A DNA stretch of 64,000 nt from an uncultured Acetobacteraceae bacterium (GTDB lineage Bacteria > Pseudomonadota > Alphaproteobacteria > Acetobacterales > Acetobacteraceae), in NCBI GenBank assembly GCA_946476985.1, contig CAMKWS010000007.1, positions 38,290-102,289 of the forward strand, written 5' to 3'. Positions 42,397-51,560 of this stretch are shown piece after piece. The translations under genes were made by a program, and so were the position numbers. The notes under the pieces are model-generated. The model was not told the DNA's origin. It saw only the letters and a list, made by a program, of their open reading frames with translations, and ran no database searches. The first letter of the stretch is position 1; every line of letters begins with the position of its first letter.

Positions 42397-43206
42397 TTAG
42401 ATCTGATAATTCTCAAAATCTGGGTCCATTTTACCCAAACGTACAATACGAGCCGGGTTGCCAACGGCAGTAGAGCGTGGGGGGACATGCTCCAATACAA
42501 CAGCACCGGCTCCAATACGGGCCTGCTCGCCAATTTCGAAATGTCCTAGGATCTTAGCGCCAGCGCCGATGAGACATCCTTGGCGAATGACAGGGTGGCG
42601 TTGGCCTGCTTTTTTGCCTGTCCCACCTAAAGTGACATCTTGGAAGAGTGAGACATCATCTTCGATAATTGTTGTTTCTCCGATGACAATGCCCGTTCCG
42701 TGGTCAATGGTAATGCGTTGGCCGATTTGTGCTGCAGGATGAATATCAATCCCGAAACGCTCATTAATGCGACTTTGTAGGTGGTAAGCGAGCGGCCTAC
42801 GGTTAGCTCTCCATAAATAATGTGCAATGCGATAGGCCTGTAAGGCGTGGATGCCTTTAAAGAAAAGAAAAGGTGTTGCGAGGTCTATACAGGCGGGATC
42901 ACGCTGGAAAGTCGCGACAATATCAGAGGCGGCTGCACGGGTAATATTAGGGTCACTTGCAAGAGATGAAGCAACCAGACGTGTGAGAGCAGGCTCTGCC
43001 ATGGTGCGGTCTGTTAGCTTCGTGCCAAGGAGTGAGGCTAAAGCGGACGAAAAATCGGCATGGTCGCAGATATTGACGGCAAAAAGATCTTGTATGAGAG
43101 CATCATCGCAACATTGCGCCTGCTTTTGCATTTCTGCCCAGAAGAGGTCCACAAAATTTGGCTCTGATGCAGACTGAGGAAAGTTGGAAAGAAAAGCAGG
43201 CATCAT
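42397..43206 (-). CDS. cysE: Serine O-acetyltransferase
   Basis: Makes O-acetylserine, the precursor of cysteine. 269 residues beginning with two Met codons. The N-terminal helical domain is followed by the left-handed beta helix: IDIHPAAQIGQRITIDHGTG, VIGETTIIEDDVSLFQDVTL, GGTGKKAGQRHPVIRQGCLI and GAGAKILGHFEIG, with the catalytic His in the GxHP-type and DHGTG motifs. Eleven bases after the start of the next upstream gene (ubiH-type), same direction, so probably cotranscribed. Confidence 0.94.
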   Translation of the reverse strand: MMPAFLSNFPQSASEPNFVDLFWAEMQKQAQCCDDALIQDLFAVNICDHADFSSALASLLGTKLTDRTMAEPALTRLVASSLASDPNITRAAASDIVATFQRDPACIDLATPFLFFKGIHALQAYRIAHYLWRANRRPLAYHLQSRINERFGIDIHPAAQIGQRITIDHGTGIVIGETTIIEDDVSLFQDVTLGGTGKKAGQRHPVIRQGCLIGAGAKILGHFEIGEQARIGAGAVVLEHVPPRSTAVGNPARIVRLGKMDPDFENYQI

Positions 43207-43217
43207 AAGTGTATCTT

Positions 43218-44438
43218 CTACAATCCCATAGCGCGGTGAACAAAGTTCCGCCGTAGGGCGGGAAATCTCTTAAGAGTGTTGAGTCCGAAATGGCGTGCAT
43301 GACGGATGATGGGAAGATTATTGCTAAAAACGCGCTCCATAATGTCACAACCAGCAAGCATGGCAAGGTTGCCGGGGCGTGTCAGCCGTTGATATGTGCG
43401 TAATATATCTTGGCTGCCGAGATCGGCTCCAGCAGCATAGGCATTGCCGAGGAGTTCTACTAGGGTCCGTACGTCACGGAAGCCGAGATTCATGCCTTGT
43501 CCTGCGACAGGATGTAGCCCATGGGCAGCATCCCCTACGAGGAGGAGGCGTTCCGCATAATAACGATGTGCGTATTGCGAAGCGAGCGGATAGGTCCAGT
43601 GTGAGCCTGTCAGCTGAAGCTGGCCGAGTTCTTCGCCGGCGAGGCGGTCTTGTACGAGGCGCAGAAAACTTTCAGCATCTAGTGATGAGATATGCTCAAT
43701 CCGTTTAGCCGTATCTGTCCAGACGATCGCAGAGCGGTGGGGGTGTCCTGGCGCACCGGGGAGAGGGAGGCGAGCAAATGGGCCTTGTGGCAGGAAATGC
43801 TCTAGCGCACTATTATGATGTGGTGCTTCATGAGCGATGGCACTAACAAGGGCGACCTTATTATAGGGTATGCGAGTGAGCCCAATACCAGCTTGCTCTC
43901 GTAGAAGAGAACGTCGGCCATCTGCTGCAATGACCAGTGACGCGGTGACATTTTGGCCGTTATTGAGGGCAATTTCAGCATGTGTCGGGGTAAAAGTGAA
44001 GCGGCCGGTTGCGGGGGCACGAATATCGAGCGTGTCATGCTCAGGTAAGGCCCGAGCGATGGCAGCAAGGAGGTTATGAGCTTCTACCATCCAGCCAAAA
44101 GGGCGGCCTGCTGGGGCATCATCTTCTGTAAAGCTTAGCCCATTTAGAATGGAATTGCGTGACGTAGAGGGGAGACGTCCTTGCTGGTCTACAACATGGA
44201 TGGTGTTGATTGGTTGCCCCGCCTGAGGCAGGGCTTGCCAGATTCCTGCGTCTTCTAAAAGCGGGCGGATACCTTCAGCGAGAGCATAGGCGCGGCCATC
44301 AGGGTTCTGCGTGGGCTGAGAAGAGTAGGTTCCTCGCTCTAAAAGCAGGATACGTAGGCCTTTAGTGGCGAGGAGGCAGGCAAGTGTTGCTCCGATGGGG
44401 CCGCCACCGTTAATGCAGAGGTCGTAATCTGTACCCAT
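43218..44438 (-). CDS. UbiH/COQ6-type FAD-dependent hydroxylase
   Basis: Flavin monooxygenase probably hydroxylating the ubiquinone ring. 406 residues: FAD-binding GGGPIGATLACLLATKGLRI with LLLERG, a middle ADGRRSLLREQAGIG motif, and the C-terminal LLVGDAAHGLHPVAGQGMNL with GFRDV, the UbiH/UbiF/COQ6 signature. Which ring position is modified cannot be told from sequence alone. Divergent from glnK. Confidence 0.9.
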   Translation of the reverse strand: MGTDYDLCINGGGPIGATLACLLATKGLRILLLERGTYSSQPTQNPDGRAYALAEGIRPLLEDAGIWQALPQAGQPINTIHVVDQQGRLPSTSRNSILNGLSFTEDDAPAGRPFGWMVEAHNLLAAIARALPEHDTLDIRAPATGRFTFTPTHAEIALNNGQNVTASLVIAADGRRSLLREQAGIGLTRIPYNKVALVSAIAHEAPHHNSALEHFLPQGPFARLPLPGAPGHPHRSAIVWTDTAKRIEHISSLDAESFLRLVQDRLAGEELGQLQLTGSHWTYPLASQYAHRYYAERLLLVGDAAHGLHPVAGQGMNLGFRDVRTLVELLGNAYAAGADLGSQDILRTYQRLTRPGNLAMLAGCDIMERVFSNNLPIIRHARHFGLNTLKRFPALRRNFVHRAMGL

Positions 44439-44578
44439 TCGGGGACTCCTTCTCTAGCCCGTTAGGCGCCATACACAGCCGAAACGGAAGGTGTCAGGAT
44501 ACTATTCGCAGCGCATTTGTGAAGCATCAGAGACCTCTTTTGTGTGTAATCGTATATTTTTTGAAAAGAAAGTCTTGC

Positions 44579-44608
44579 AAAAATCGTTATGAAGGTGGCA
44601 CGATTTTT
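44579..44608. promoter_or_regulatory. 9-bp inverted repeat upstream of glnK
   Basis: AAAAATCGT (44579-44587) and ACGATTTTT (44600-44608) are perfect complements separated by 12 bases, 41 bases before the glnK start. Candidate operator or leader hairpin in the divergent ubiH-type/glnK promoter region. Confidence 0.5.
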
Positions 44609-44649
44609 ATTGTCAATGGCTTGGCATAACGATGGAAAGGCCAGATATA

Positions 44650-44988
44650 GTGAAACTTGTAACGGCAATTATTAAACCCTTTAAATTGGATGATGTGCGT
44701 GAAGCACTCGCTGAATTGGGGGTTCATGGTCTTACGGTTACCGAGGTGCGAGGCTTTGGGAGACAGAAGGGTCAAACTGAGATTTATCGCGGTGCCGAAT
44801 ATGCCATTAGCTTTGTCGCAAAGATAAAGCTTGAGACAGTTGTGGCTGATGAGCGTGTTCCTGAAATTATTGATGCTATCACACAAACCGCACGAACAGG
44901 GCGGATTGGTGACGGTAAGATTATGGTTACGAATGTGGAACAGATGGTACGTATCCGCACGGGTGAAACAGGTGAGGGAGCCCTCTAA
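44650..44988 (+). CDS. glnK: Nitrogen regulatory protein P-II (GlnK/GlnB)
   Basis: Trimeric sensor of 2-oxoglutarate, ATP/ADP and, through uridylylation, glutamine. GTG 44650 gives the canonical 112 residues starting [20 protein letters not shown], with GGAAAGG nine bases upstream; ATG 44632 would add six residues. T-loop with the modifiable Tyr in [11 protein letters not shown], and the C-terminal [20 protein letters not shown] are intact. Coupled to amtB by TAATG, which argues for the GlnK role. Confidence 0.95.
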   Translation: MKLVTAIIKPFKLDDVREALAELGVHGLTVTEVRGFGRQKGQTEIYRGAEYAISFVAKIKLETVVADERVPEIIDAITQTARTGRIGDGKIMVTNVEQMVRIRTGETGEGAL

Positions 44989-46259
44989 TGCACGCAATTG
45001 ATACGGGCGATACAGCGTGGATGCTGGTTAGCACGGCTCTCGTCATACTTATGACTATCCCAGGTTTAGCACTTTTTTATGGCGGGATGGTCCGGCGTAA
45101 GAATGTCCTTTCTACGATGATCCAGTCTTTTGGGATTTGCTGCATCGTCAGCCTTGTGTGGATGGTATTAGGCTACAGCCTGACGTTTACCAATGGTACG
45201 CCGTGGATTGGTGATCTCTCTCGTTTCTTCTTGCGCGGGGTTGCTGAGCATTTCCACGATGGAGTGGATAGTGCTTTTACTCTTGGGGTTGGCACGTCGG
45301 CAGAAACACCAATGACGATCCCAGAGAGTGTGTATCTGCTGTATCAGATGAGTTTTGCGATCATCACGCCGGCCTTGCTGACGGGAGCTTTTGCAGGGCG
45401 TATTCGTTTTGCAGGGCTGTGCGTATTTAGTGTGCTGTGGTCTATTTTGGTCTATGCACCTGTAGCGCATTGGGTATGGAGCCCATTAGGTTGGGTGGCT
45501 GGTCTTGGTGCTGTGGATTTCGCAGGCGGAACAGTAGTGCATATTAATTCCGGTATAGCAGGATTGGTATGTGCGATTATGATTGGCCGTCGTTATGGGT
45601 TGAAACGTGATGATATGTCGCCCTTTAACCTTGCTTATGCTGTAATCGGCGCATCCTTACTATGGGTTGGTTGGTTCGGATTTAATGCGGGTTCTGCTCT
45701 TGGGGCAAATGGCCGTGCCGGTATGGCTATGTTGACAACACAGGTGGCTGCGGCGGCTGGTGGTGTGAGCTGGATGCTGGTGGAATGGTGGCGCATTGGT
45801 AAACCGACAGCGTTGGGGATTATCTCTGGTGCGGTTGCTGGCTTGGTTGCAGTAACGCCGGCCGCTGGATTTGTGTTGCCAGGTGGGGCATTGCTCATCG
45901 GTCTTGTCGCTGGTGCTGTATGTTTTTACAGTGCAGCCGTACTGAAAAACAAACTTGGTTATGATGATAGCCTTGATGCATTTGGTGTGCATGGTGTCGG
46001 CGGTATTGTGGGGGCGTTGCTGACAGGGCTTTTGGCGTATGGGCCGTTATCTGCAACTTCTTCCAACCCGACAGGTGTTGTAGGGAGTCTTGCGCAGCTA
46101 TGGCGGCAGGCTGAAGCTGTTGGCGTGACGATTATTTGGTGCATCGTGATGACATCTGTGATCTTCTTTATTGTGGATAAGGTGATCGGGATGCGTGTTA
46201 CCCCAGAGGAAGAGCAGCAAGGCCTAGATATTGCACAACATGGTGAGCGGTTAAATTAA
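44988..46259 (+). CDS. amtB: Ammonium transporter AmtB
   Basis: Trimeric inner-membrane ammonium channel blocked by GlnK. 423 residues with about eleven membrane segments; LALFYGGMVRRKNVLSTMIQ at the start, the twin pore histidines in GGTVVHINSGIAGL and DAFGVHGVGGIVGALLTG, and the C-terminal tail ending QQGLDIAQHGERLN that contacts GlnK. No signal peptide is evident. ATG overlaps the glnK stop. Confidence 0.97.
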   Translation: MHAIDTGDTAWMLVSTALVILMTIPGLALFYGGMVRRKNVLSTMIQSFGICCIVSLVWMVLGYSLTFTNGTPWIGDLSRFFLRGVAEHFHDGVDSAFTLGVGTSAETPMTIPESVYLLYQMSFAIITPALLTGAFAGRIRFAGLCVFSVLWSILVYAPVAHWVWSPLGWVAGLGAVDFAGGTVVHINSGIAGLVCAIMIGRRYGLKRDDMSPFNLAYAVIGASLLWVGWFGFNAGSALGANGRAGMAMLTTQVAAAAGGVSWMLVEWWRIGKPTALGIISGAVAGLVAVTPAAGFVLPGGALLIGLVAGAVCFYSAAVLKNKLGYDDSLDAFGVHGVGGIVGALLTGLLAYGPLSATSSNPTGVVGSLAQLWRQAEAVGVTIIWCIVMTSVIFFIVDKVIGMRVTPEEEQQGLDIAQHGERLN

Positions 46260-46329
46260 CCCAGCTCTTCTTCTACTTATAAGGGTGAAGCATAGAGCAG
46301 GCGTGATAAAGCCGGTAAATTGTGAAGAT

Positions 46330-46361
46330 AAGGAGGCGCACCATAGTGTGTCTCCTTTTTT
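46330..46361 (+). terminator. Terminator of glnK-amtB
   Basis: AAGGAGGCGCAC pairs with GTGTGTCTCCTT (12 bp, two wobbles) around CATA, followed by six T residues. Confidence 0.9.
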
Positions 46362-46503
46362 CTTGCTCTTGCTGCACTAAGCAACAGTCTTTAAGTCTTA
46401 AAGTTGCAAAGGAATCACCGTTTATTATCGTATATAATAAATGACGGGTGTTTTATCCTGCCATTGTGTGATGTGTATCGCATATTATGAGGGGAATGAT
46501 TTT

Positions 46504-46953
46504 ATGAAAATTGTGCGTTTAGGTATGTCCTTGTTGGCGTGTTCTTTTGTTGCTGGTGGTGCGGCTATGGCGGCTCCAGCTTCTTCAGGCAAGCTGTCCT
46601 TCCTTGCCTGCCATAAGGCGTTTGGTGATGCTAAAAAAGCGGGCACATTAAATGGCCAGACATATAGTCAGTTTAAGCAGGACCGTTGCTCTGGTACTGC
46701 ACAGCCAGCCAGCGCAGGGCGTGCGGCAGCGGGTGTTGCTGCTCCGGTAGTAAGTGGGGATGCTGTTTTCCCAACGCAGATCAACCCTCAATTAGCATCC
46801 CTAGCACCAGGTAAGGCGCGCATGGAAACGTGCCTTGCTCAGTATCGTGCTAATAAAGCGGCTGGCAAAAATGGCGGTTTGAAGTGGGTGCAGAAAGGTG
46901 GCGGGTATTATTCTCAGTGTAATGCGCGTCTAAAAGGTGCTGCAACACGCTAA
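46504..46953 (+). CDS. Secreted protein with duplicated Cys-containing module (PsiF-like pattern)
   Basis: From ATG 46504 (GAGGGGAA upstream) 149 residues with a signal peptide (MSLLACSFVAGGAAMAAPA). The mature part has two similar modules: ACHKAFGDAKKAGTLNGQTY...C and TCLAQYRANKAAGKNGGLKW...C, each with a Cys at both ends and a lysine-rich helix, a pattern recalling PsiF-repeat and related small alphaproteobacterial periplasmic proteins. They are linked by an Ala/Gly/Pro-rich segment. Function unknown. Own transcription unit between terminators. Confidence 0.75.
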   Translation: MKIVRLGMSLLACSFVAGGAAMAAPASSGKLSFLACHKAFGDAKKAGTLNGQTYSQFKQDRCSGTAQPASAGRAAAGVAAPVVSGDAVFPTQINPQLASLAPGKARMETCLAQYRANKAAGKNGGLKWVQKGGGYYSQCNARLKGAATR

Positions 46954-47009
46954 GATGAGCATTCTATACCACCATGTTATCTCTCAGAAGAGGAGGGAAA
47001 CGTGGAGGG

Positions 47010-47036
47010 AAAAGGCCTGCATTGCAGGCCTTTTTT
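47010..47036. terminator. Bidirectional terminator between the Cys-module gene and ispE
   Basis: AAAGGCCTGC pairs with GCAGGCCTTT around ATT, with flanking A and T runs (TTTTTT on the plus strand). Confidence 0.9.
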
Positions 47037-47042
47037 ATGATG

Positions 47043-47951
47043 TTAAAGAACAGGGCCGGCCCATTGCCACCAGGATTTTGAGGCTGGGTGTGCGGCAAGC
47101 ATTTGTGAGGCTTTTTGGGCCTCAGATGCGCTTTTAAATAGGGCAAAACATGTCGCACCAGAGCCGCTCATGCGACTAAAATGAACCCCAGGAAGGGTGT
47201 GAAGAAGGTCTATAACAGTACTAATGACAGGTTCTTGAGCAATGGCATGAGCTTGTAGATCATTTCCCGTTGTCCGCAGGAAGGTTACGAGCTCCTCTAA
47301 AGTGTTCCATCCATCTCGTGGGAGAGATAGGGGGGGACGTTTGGTGATACCGTTAGTGATGGCCAACCGTTTGAAAATGCTTGGTGTTGAGACACTTACC
47401 CCGGGGTTTACGAGGAGCATACCCATAGATGGTAGGGCGGGGCTGGGGGTTAGGATTTCTCCAATGCCTTCCATTCGTGTTGCTTGTTGTGCAAGGCAGA
47501 CAGGGACGTCTGCCCCTAATGTAGGTGCAACTGTATGAGCATGCTTAAGGTCTATGTGCCAGAATTGGCATAAAAGACGGAGAGCACATGCTGCATCGGC
47601 CGAGCCACCGCCAATACCGGAGGCTACGGGGAGGTGTTTCTCTAGAATAATATCAGCTGCTGGAAGCGCGTCTAAGGAGATACCGTTTTTTTGAGCTTCA
47701 GCCTGTAAAGCGCGAGCGGCCTTTAAAACAAGATTGTCGCTATCCTCATCTTTGCTCAAAAGAGTAGAGAATGGCCCTTGAATTGTCAGATTATGCTGCG
47801 CATTTTTGTCCGCAGAGGAGAGGGTAAGTTCGTCACCGGCCCCTGCGAATACAGCAAGGCTATCGAGCAGGTGGTAGCCATCATTCCGCCGCCCTGTTAC
47901 GTGAAGGAACAGGTTAATTTTTGCGTGGGCGGTGTCCCGTAGCGGCGCCAT
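47043..47951 (-). CDS. ispE: 4-diphosphocytidyl-2-C-methyl-D-erythritol kinase
   Basis: GHMP kinase of the non-mevalonate isoprenoid pathway. 302 residues: AHAKINLFLHVTGRRNDGYH at the N terminus (substrate site), the ATP loop LPVASGIGGGSADAACALRL, and the C-terminal SRMSGSGATCFALF motif. AAGGAT precedes ATG 47951. A hairpin lies in the region just upstream (47977-48010). Confidence 0.95.
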   Translation of the reverse strand: MAPLRDTAHAKINLFLHVTGRRNDGYHLLDSLAVFAGAGDELTLSSADKNAQHNLTIQGPFSTLLSKDEDSDNLVLKAARALQAEAQKNGISLDALPAADIILEKHLPVASGIGGGSADAACALRLLCQFWHIDLKHAHTVAPTLGADVPVCLAQQATRMEGIGEILTPSPALPSMGMLLVNPGVSVSTPSIFKRLAITNGITKRPPLSLPRDGWNTLEELVTFLRTTGNDLQAHAIAQEPVISTVIDLLHTLPGVHFSRMSGSGATCFALFKSASEAQKASQMLAAHPASKSWWQWAGPVL

Positions 47952-47976
47952 GGTGCGTTATCCTTACATTTAAAGG

Positions 47977-48010
47977 CATACGCCCTGCCACGGCAGAGAC
48001 GGAGCGTATG
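47977..48010. repeat. Nested inverted repeat in the ispE / UDG divergent region
   Basis: CATACGC and GCGTATG form an outer 7-bp arm; inside, CTGCC-AC-GGCAG is a perfect hairpin. A second hairpin CCCTCT/AGAGGG follows around 48022-48042. Read on the minus strand it lies in the ispE leader, about 25 bases from the start codon. Confidence 0.5.
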
Positions 48011-48151
48011 AGAGTGTCTTCCCTCTGATTGGAAAGAGGGGTGTTCATTTATGGTCCGGCTATGTAACAAATTAGATGTGTAAAGGCCATGGACGAGAAT
48101 GGTAATAACTTAATTTACCTATCGGCCTTTTAGAGCGCCCAGTTTAGGAAG

Positions 48152-49021
48152 ATGACTCATATTATGACAGCGCATTCTGCTTCATTATCGCAGGAGATTT
48201 TGGCTGCTTTGGCTTTGCACCAGCAATGGGGTGTTGATGGTGTGATGGAGGATATCCCGTGGGATGTATGGGAGGAGACTCCTTCACCAGTAGCCAAATT
48301 GCAGAAGAGTCGTGGGCAAGGTGGGAGTGCGCAAGTGGCCGCTCCTATCGTGGGTGTAAGAAAAGATAAGGCTGAAACGGCACAACCAGTCGAGGCGCAG
48401 GTAGTGCATAAAGAGCGGATCGATTTTTCTCAGGCACGAAATATTGCAGAGCTGGTGCAGCAGAGTCAGAAAATTGAAGGAATCAGTCTTGCACGGACGG
48501 CAATGCATCATCTGGTTCCTGTCTTTGTTGAAGAAGCTCCTTTCTTATTGGTGGGGGATGTCCCTAATGCAGATGAAGACCGCTCAGGGCAGTTATTTGC
48601 GGGGCAAGGGGGCATTCTTTTAGATAAAATTTTAGCGTCTATCGGGGTGCGGAAGGAGCAATTGCACAGGGCCCCAGCGATTCCTTGGCGACCACCAGGA
48701 GGACAGCGCATTAGCAAAAGGGAGCTAGATGTTTGCTTACCCATTTTGCACCGTATTATCTCGCTTTGTCGCCCGGTGAGGATTGTCACAATGGGTGTGA
48801 CGCCTGCGCAGATGCTCTTAAGAACATCATCACGTCTCGCTCAGCTTCGTGGACGTTGGCATGATGTTGAGGTGCCAGGGCTTACCGGCACGGTACCGGT
48901 ATTGCCGTTGCTACATCCGTTGCAGCTTGAAGCTGGGCCTAAGATTCGAGAGAATTTATGGAAAGATATGCTTCTATTGGCTGAGACCTTAGATGGGGCA
49001 AAAGAATCCGCAAAATTTTAA
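48152..49021 (+). CDS. Uracil-DNA glycosylase family 4/5-like protein, diverged
   Basis: 289 residues (ATG 48152; ATG 48164 also possible, neither ideally spaced from TTAGGAAG). The first 100 residues are a low-complexity extension. The core resembles the Fe-S uracil-DNA glycosylase superfamily: LLVGDVPNADEDRSGQLFAG corresponds to the GEAPG-x-DED motif, PAIPWRPPGG to the middle motif and LLHPLQLEAGPKIRENLWKD to the HP motif. The first motif is altered (GDVPN) and the four cluster cysteines are not in place (ISLARTAMHHLV where C-x2-C is usual). It may act on another lesion or have lost the cluster. Confidence 0.8.
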   Translation: MTHIMTAHSASLSQEILAALALHQQWGVDGVMEDIPWDVWEETPSPVAKLQKSRGQGGSAQVAAPIVGVRKDKAETAQPVEAQVVHKERIDFSQARNIAELVQQSQKIEGISLARTAMHHLVPVFVEEAPFLLVGDVPNADEDRSGQLFAGQGGILLDKILASIGVRKEQLHRAPAIPWRPPGGQRISKRELDVCLPILHRIISLCRPVRIVTMGVTPAQMLLRTSSRLAQLRGRWHDVEVPGLTGTVPVLPLLHPLQLEAGPKIRENLWKDMLLLAETLDGAKESAKF

Positions 49022-49280
49022 GGATAACAAAGCTACTTAGTGAAGAATCGTATCGTTGCGAGTCTTGTGAATATGAGGGGCGTATCGTGCATGGAGTTAA
49101 GAAAGTTTTTGCAACTTCGTCTCACCTCATAGTTTTTCATGAAATGAAAAGAATATTGTAAAATATGGTTAATTTATTGGATTACTTTTTAAGGGGATGG
49201 TAGGTTCGGGCGTTGTCGAATGTTTTTGCAGGGCTTTAAGATTGCCACTGGAGATAAAGGTGGCTAGGTTCCCCTTCATT

Positions 49281-51236
49281 ATGAGACGGATATTCTCAGC
49301 TGGTCCTTCTGCACGTTGGTGTAGGGCGCTTTTGAGCGTGACGATGCTGGCAGGGGGCGTGGTTGTTCCTGCTGAGGGGTGGGGTGCGTCTTTTTCGTCT
49401 TCTCAAGAAACATTTGATGATTCCGGTAGTGATAGTCAGGATATGCCACCGCCATCGGTGTTGATGAATGGCCCGCCGCTGCCGCAGCCTTTGCAGCCGG
49501 AAGTTGCAGAACGTGGGCGTGAAGTCTTTGAAGCAACCCGCATAGGTGACATTACAAAGGCTGTTAAGCTCTCTCATATAAGTGGGATAGAGCTGCTTGT
49601 GCCAGATATGCTGGCTGAGCGTTATATGAGTACGAATTTTACGCCATCTGAGGAAGAACTGACAGATTGGCTTCATTCTTATGGGCATTTGCCAGATGCC
49701 CCGTTGCTGCGGCAGCGGTTGAATAATCTGCGCCATCATGGCCGGAAAGATGAGAGTGCGCCATCTATTGGCTATAAAGCTGTTACGGAGCTTCAAAAGG
49801 TAGAGAGAGGTACACCTTTCTCCCAAGGGTTGAACCGTAATATCCGCTTTGAAAAGAAATTGATGGAGAAGGTCGGCCATAGCGCAGCAGGTGTGCAGAG
49901 TGCTTTGGATTTGATCCGCGAGACACCAGGTCTTTCAAGAGCATATGCTGCCCAGCTTTATGGGGATATTGCCATTAAGTTGCTGAGCCAAGGTGATACA
50001 TCCGAGGCGATGCGTGTTGGTACGGCGGGTTTTGAAAAAGGCCAGAAGATTGTTGGGTATCCGGCATTCATCGGTGGCCTAGCGGCATGGCGTGAGGGGC
50101 AGATTGATGTCGCTTATAGTCTATTTGAAGCTGCCGCTAATGCAAAAATGACAGACCCGGATGTACGCTCTGCTGCGGCATTTTGGGCTGGCCGTGTGGT
50201 AAAGCGTCGTCATAATATGACCTTATATCACACATGGCTGCACCGCGCCTTTGAGCAGAGCGAGAGCTTTTACGGCATGCTGGCCGGGCGTATTCTGCAT
50301 GAAAGTAAGCCACAGCAAGCTGGGCTTTCTGGTGTTCTTCCAGCATCAGAGGAAGCAGAAGTACGTACCGTTCTGACAGAGATTGATATTGATGTTGTTG
50401 CGTCGATGAAGGAAGGGCAGCATCTTTTCGCATTATTGCAGATTGGTGAGCAGGGACGTGCTGAAATGTTGGCGCGCCAGATGTGGCAAGAAGCGTTAGT
50501 TGATCCCGTCCATGCTCATTCATTGCAGCTTGTTGTACAGCGTGCGGGAATGTTGGCGCTGTCTGAGCAGATGCGCCATGCTCTTTTGTCGGTTAACCAT
50601 CAAGAGTTGAAAGAAGTTGTTGGTCCATTACCGAACCTGAACCCACAGCGTGGTTTCCGTCTTTCTCCTGCGCTGGTTTATGCTGTAGCACGCAAAGAAT
50701 CCAATTTTGATGCTGATGCGACATCCTCAGCCGGTGCTTATGGTATGATGCAGGTGCGCCCTATTACGGCGGGCTTTGTAAGTAAGCAGTATCGCCTTCC
50801 GCAGGATATATCTCCTTCTACGGGGGCTCATTTTATGGCCGTTATGAGTAAGAAGCTGCGTGAGCCTGGCTATAACCTAGAGATAGGGCAGCTTTATATG
50901 CTCTATCTTGCTCATAATATTTATATTGGTGAGCAGGCTGATGGAGAGGCTCGCTCAAGTGGAGGGGCAGACCTTATTAAGGTCTTGGCGTCTTACAATG
51001 CGGGGCCACAGGCCATTCTGCACTGGGAACGTGGGCAAGATGGTCTTGAGGATCCTCTGATGTTTATAGAGTGCCTCCCCAGCCGTGAAACAAGGGAATA
51101 TGTGCGTAAGGTTTTGGCAAATGACTGGGTTTATGGCCGTCGTTTGAAAGCCGCAACGCCGTCTCTTTGGGCGTTAGCCGAGGGTAAATGGCCTTCTTTC
51201 CGTATGGAAGAAATCGTAAGGGATTCGCCGAGTTAA
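49281..51236 (+). CDS. Soluble lytic murein transglycosylase
   Basis: Cleaves peptidoglycan glycan strands in the periplasm with 1,6-anhydro products. ATG 49281 begins a signal peptide (MRRIFSAGPSARWCRALLSV...); the frame is open from ATG 49197, which has AAGGGG too close. The 651-residue protein has a long superhelical N-terminal part with tetratricopeptide-like pairs, and a C-terminal SLT domain: ALVYAVARKESNFDADATSS with catalytic Glu, AGAYGMMQVRPITA, and VLASYNAGPQAILHWE. This is the Slt70-like arrangement. Confidence 0.93.
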   Translation: MRRIFSAGPSARWCRALLSVTMLAGGVVVPAEGWGASFSSSQETFDDSGSDSQDMPPPSVLMNGPPLPQPLQPEVAERGREVFEATRIGDITKAVKLSHISGIELLVPDMLAERYMSTNFTPSEEELTDWLHSYGHLPDAPLLRQRLNNLRHHGRKDESAPSIGYKAVTELQKVERGTPFSQGLNRNIRFEKKLMEKVGHSAAGVQSALDLIRETPGLSRAYAAQLYGDIAIKLLSQGDTSEAMRVGTAGFEKGQKIVGYPAFIGGLAAWREGQIDVAYSLFEAAANAKMTDPDVRSAAAFWAGRVVKRRHNMTLYHTWLHRAFEQSESFYGMLAGRILHESKPQQAGLSGVLPASEEAEVRTVLTEIDIDVVASMKEGQHLFALLQIGEQGRAEMLARQMWQEALVDPVHAHSLQLVVQRAGMLALSEQMRHALLSVNHQELKEVVGPLPNLNPQRGFRLSPALVYAVARKESNFDADATSSAGAYGMMQVRPITAGFVSKQYRLPQDISPSTGAHFMAVMSKKLREPGYNLEIGQLYMLYLAHNIYIGEQADGEARSSGGADLIKVLASYNAGPQAILHWERGQDGLEDPLMFIECLPSRETREYVRKVLANDWVYGRRLKAATPSLWALAEGKWPSFRMEEIVRDSPS

Positions 51237-51560
51237 TATTTTTTCAATGATCAGATGTACGTTTCTTTGACCCCAGACCGGTGTTTCATGCATGGCAGTA
51301 TGAGGAATTGGCGGGGTTTTTTGTTGGGAAAACCAATAGAAATTAAAGGTTTTATGCATTTCGGCCTGTGGCCTCTTTGACGCGTATGTGGCGAAAGAGC
51401 ATCAGGGGGCCGCTTGCTCGGTGGGCAGTCTTTCCTTACAAAAGAAATGCGATGTTTTTCGAAAAAGTGAAAAACAAGCGGATGATAATATGATGCCGTG
51501 TCTCTCAGGGGGAATTATCCGTCTGTCTGTGGGGTGTCCAGCCGAACAGCGAGTGCTTCA
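51237..51560. other. Intergenic region upstream of edd (324 bases)
   Basis: Holds the promoter and leader of edd-eda. A GGCC-tgt-GGCC repeat followed by TCTTT occurs near 51366; no convincing terminator or -35/-10 pair is found. The edd frame is open upstream to 51498, but without a ribosome site. Confidence 0.35.

Noticed and set aside
44590..44615. TGGCACG upstream of glnK as a sigma-54 promoter
   Set aside because: At the spacing needed for the -12 element the sequence reads AT instead of GC, so the consensus fails.
49296..49880. 194-codon minus-strand ORF opposite the lytic transglycosylase
   Set aside because: Antisense shadow; no motif.
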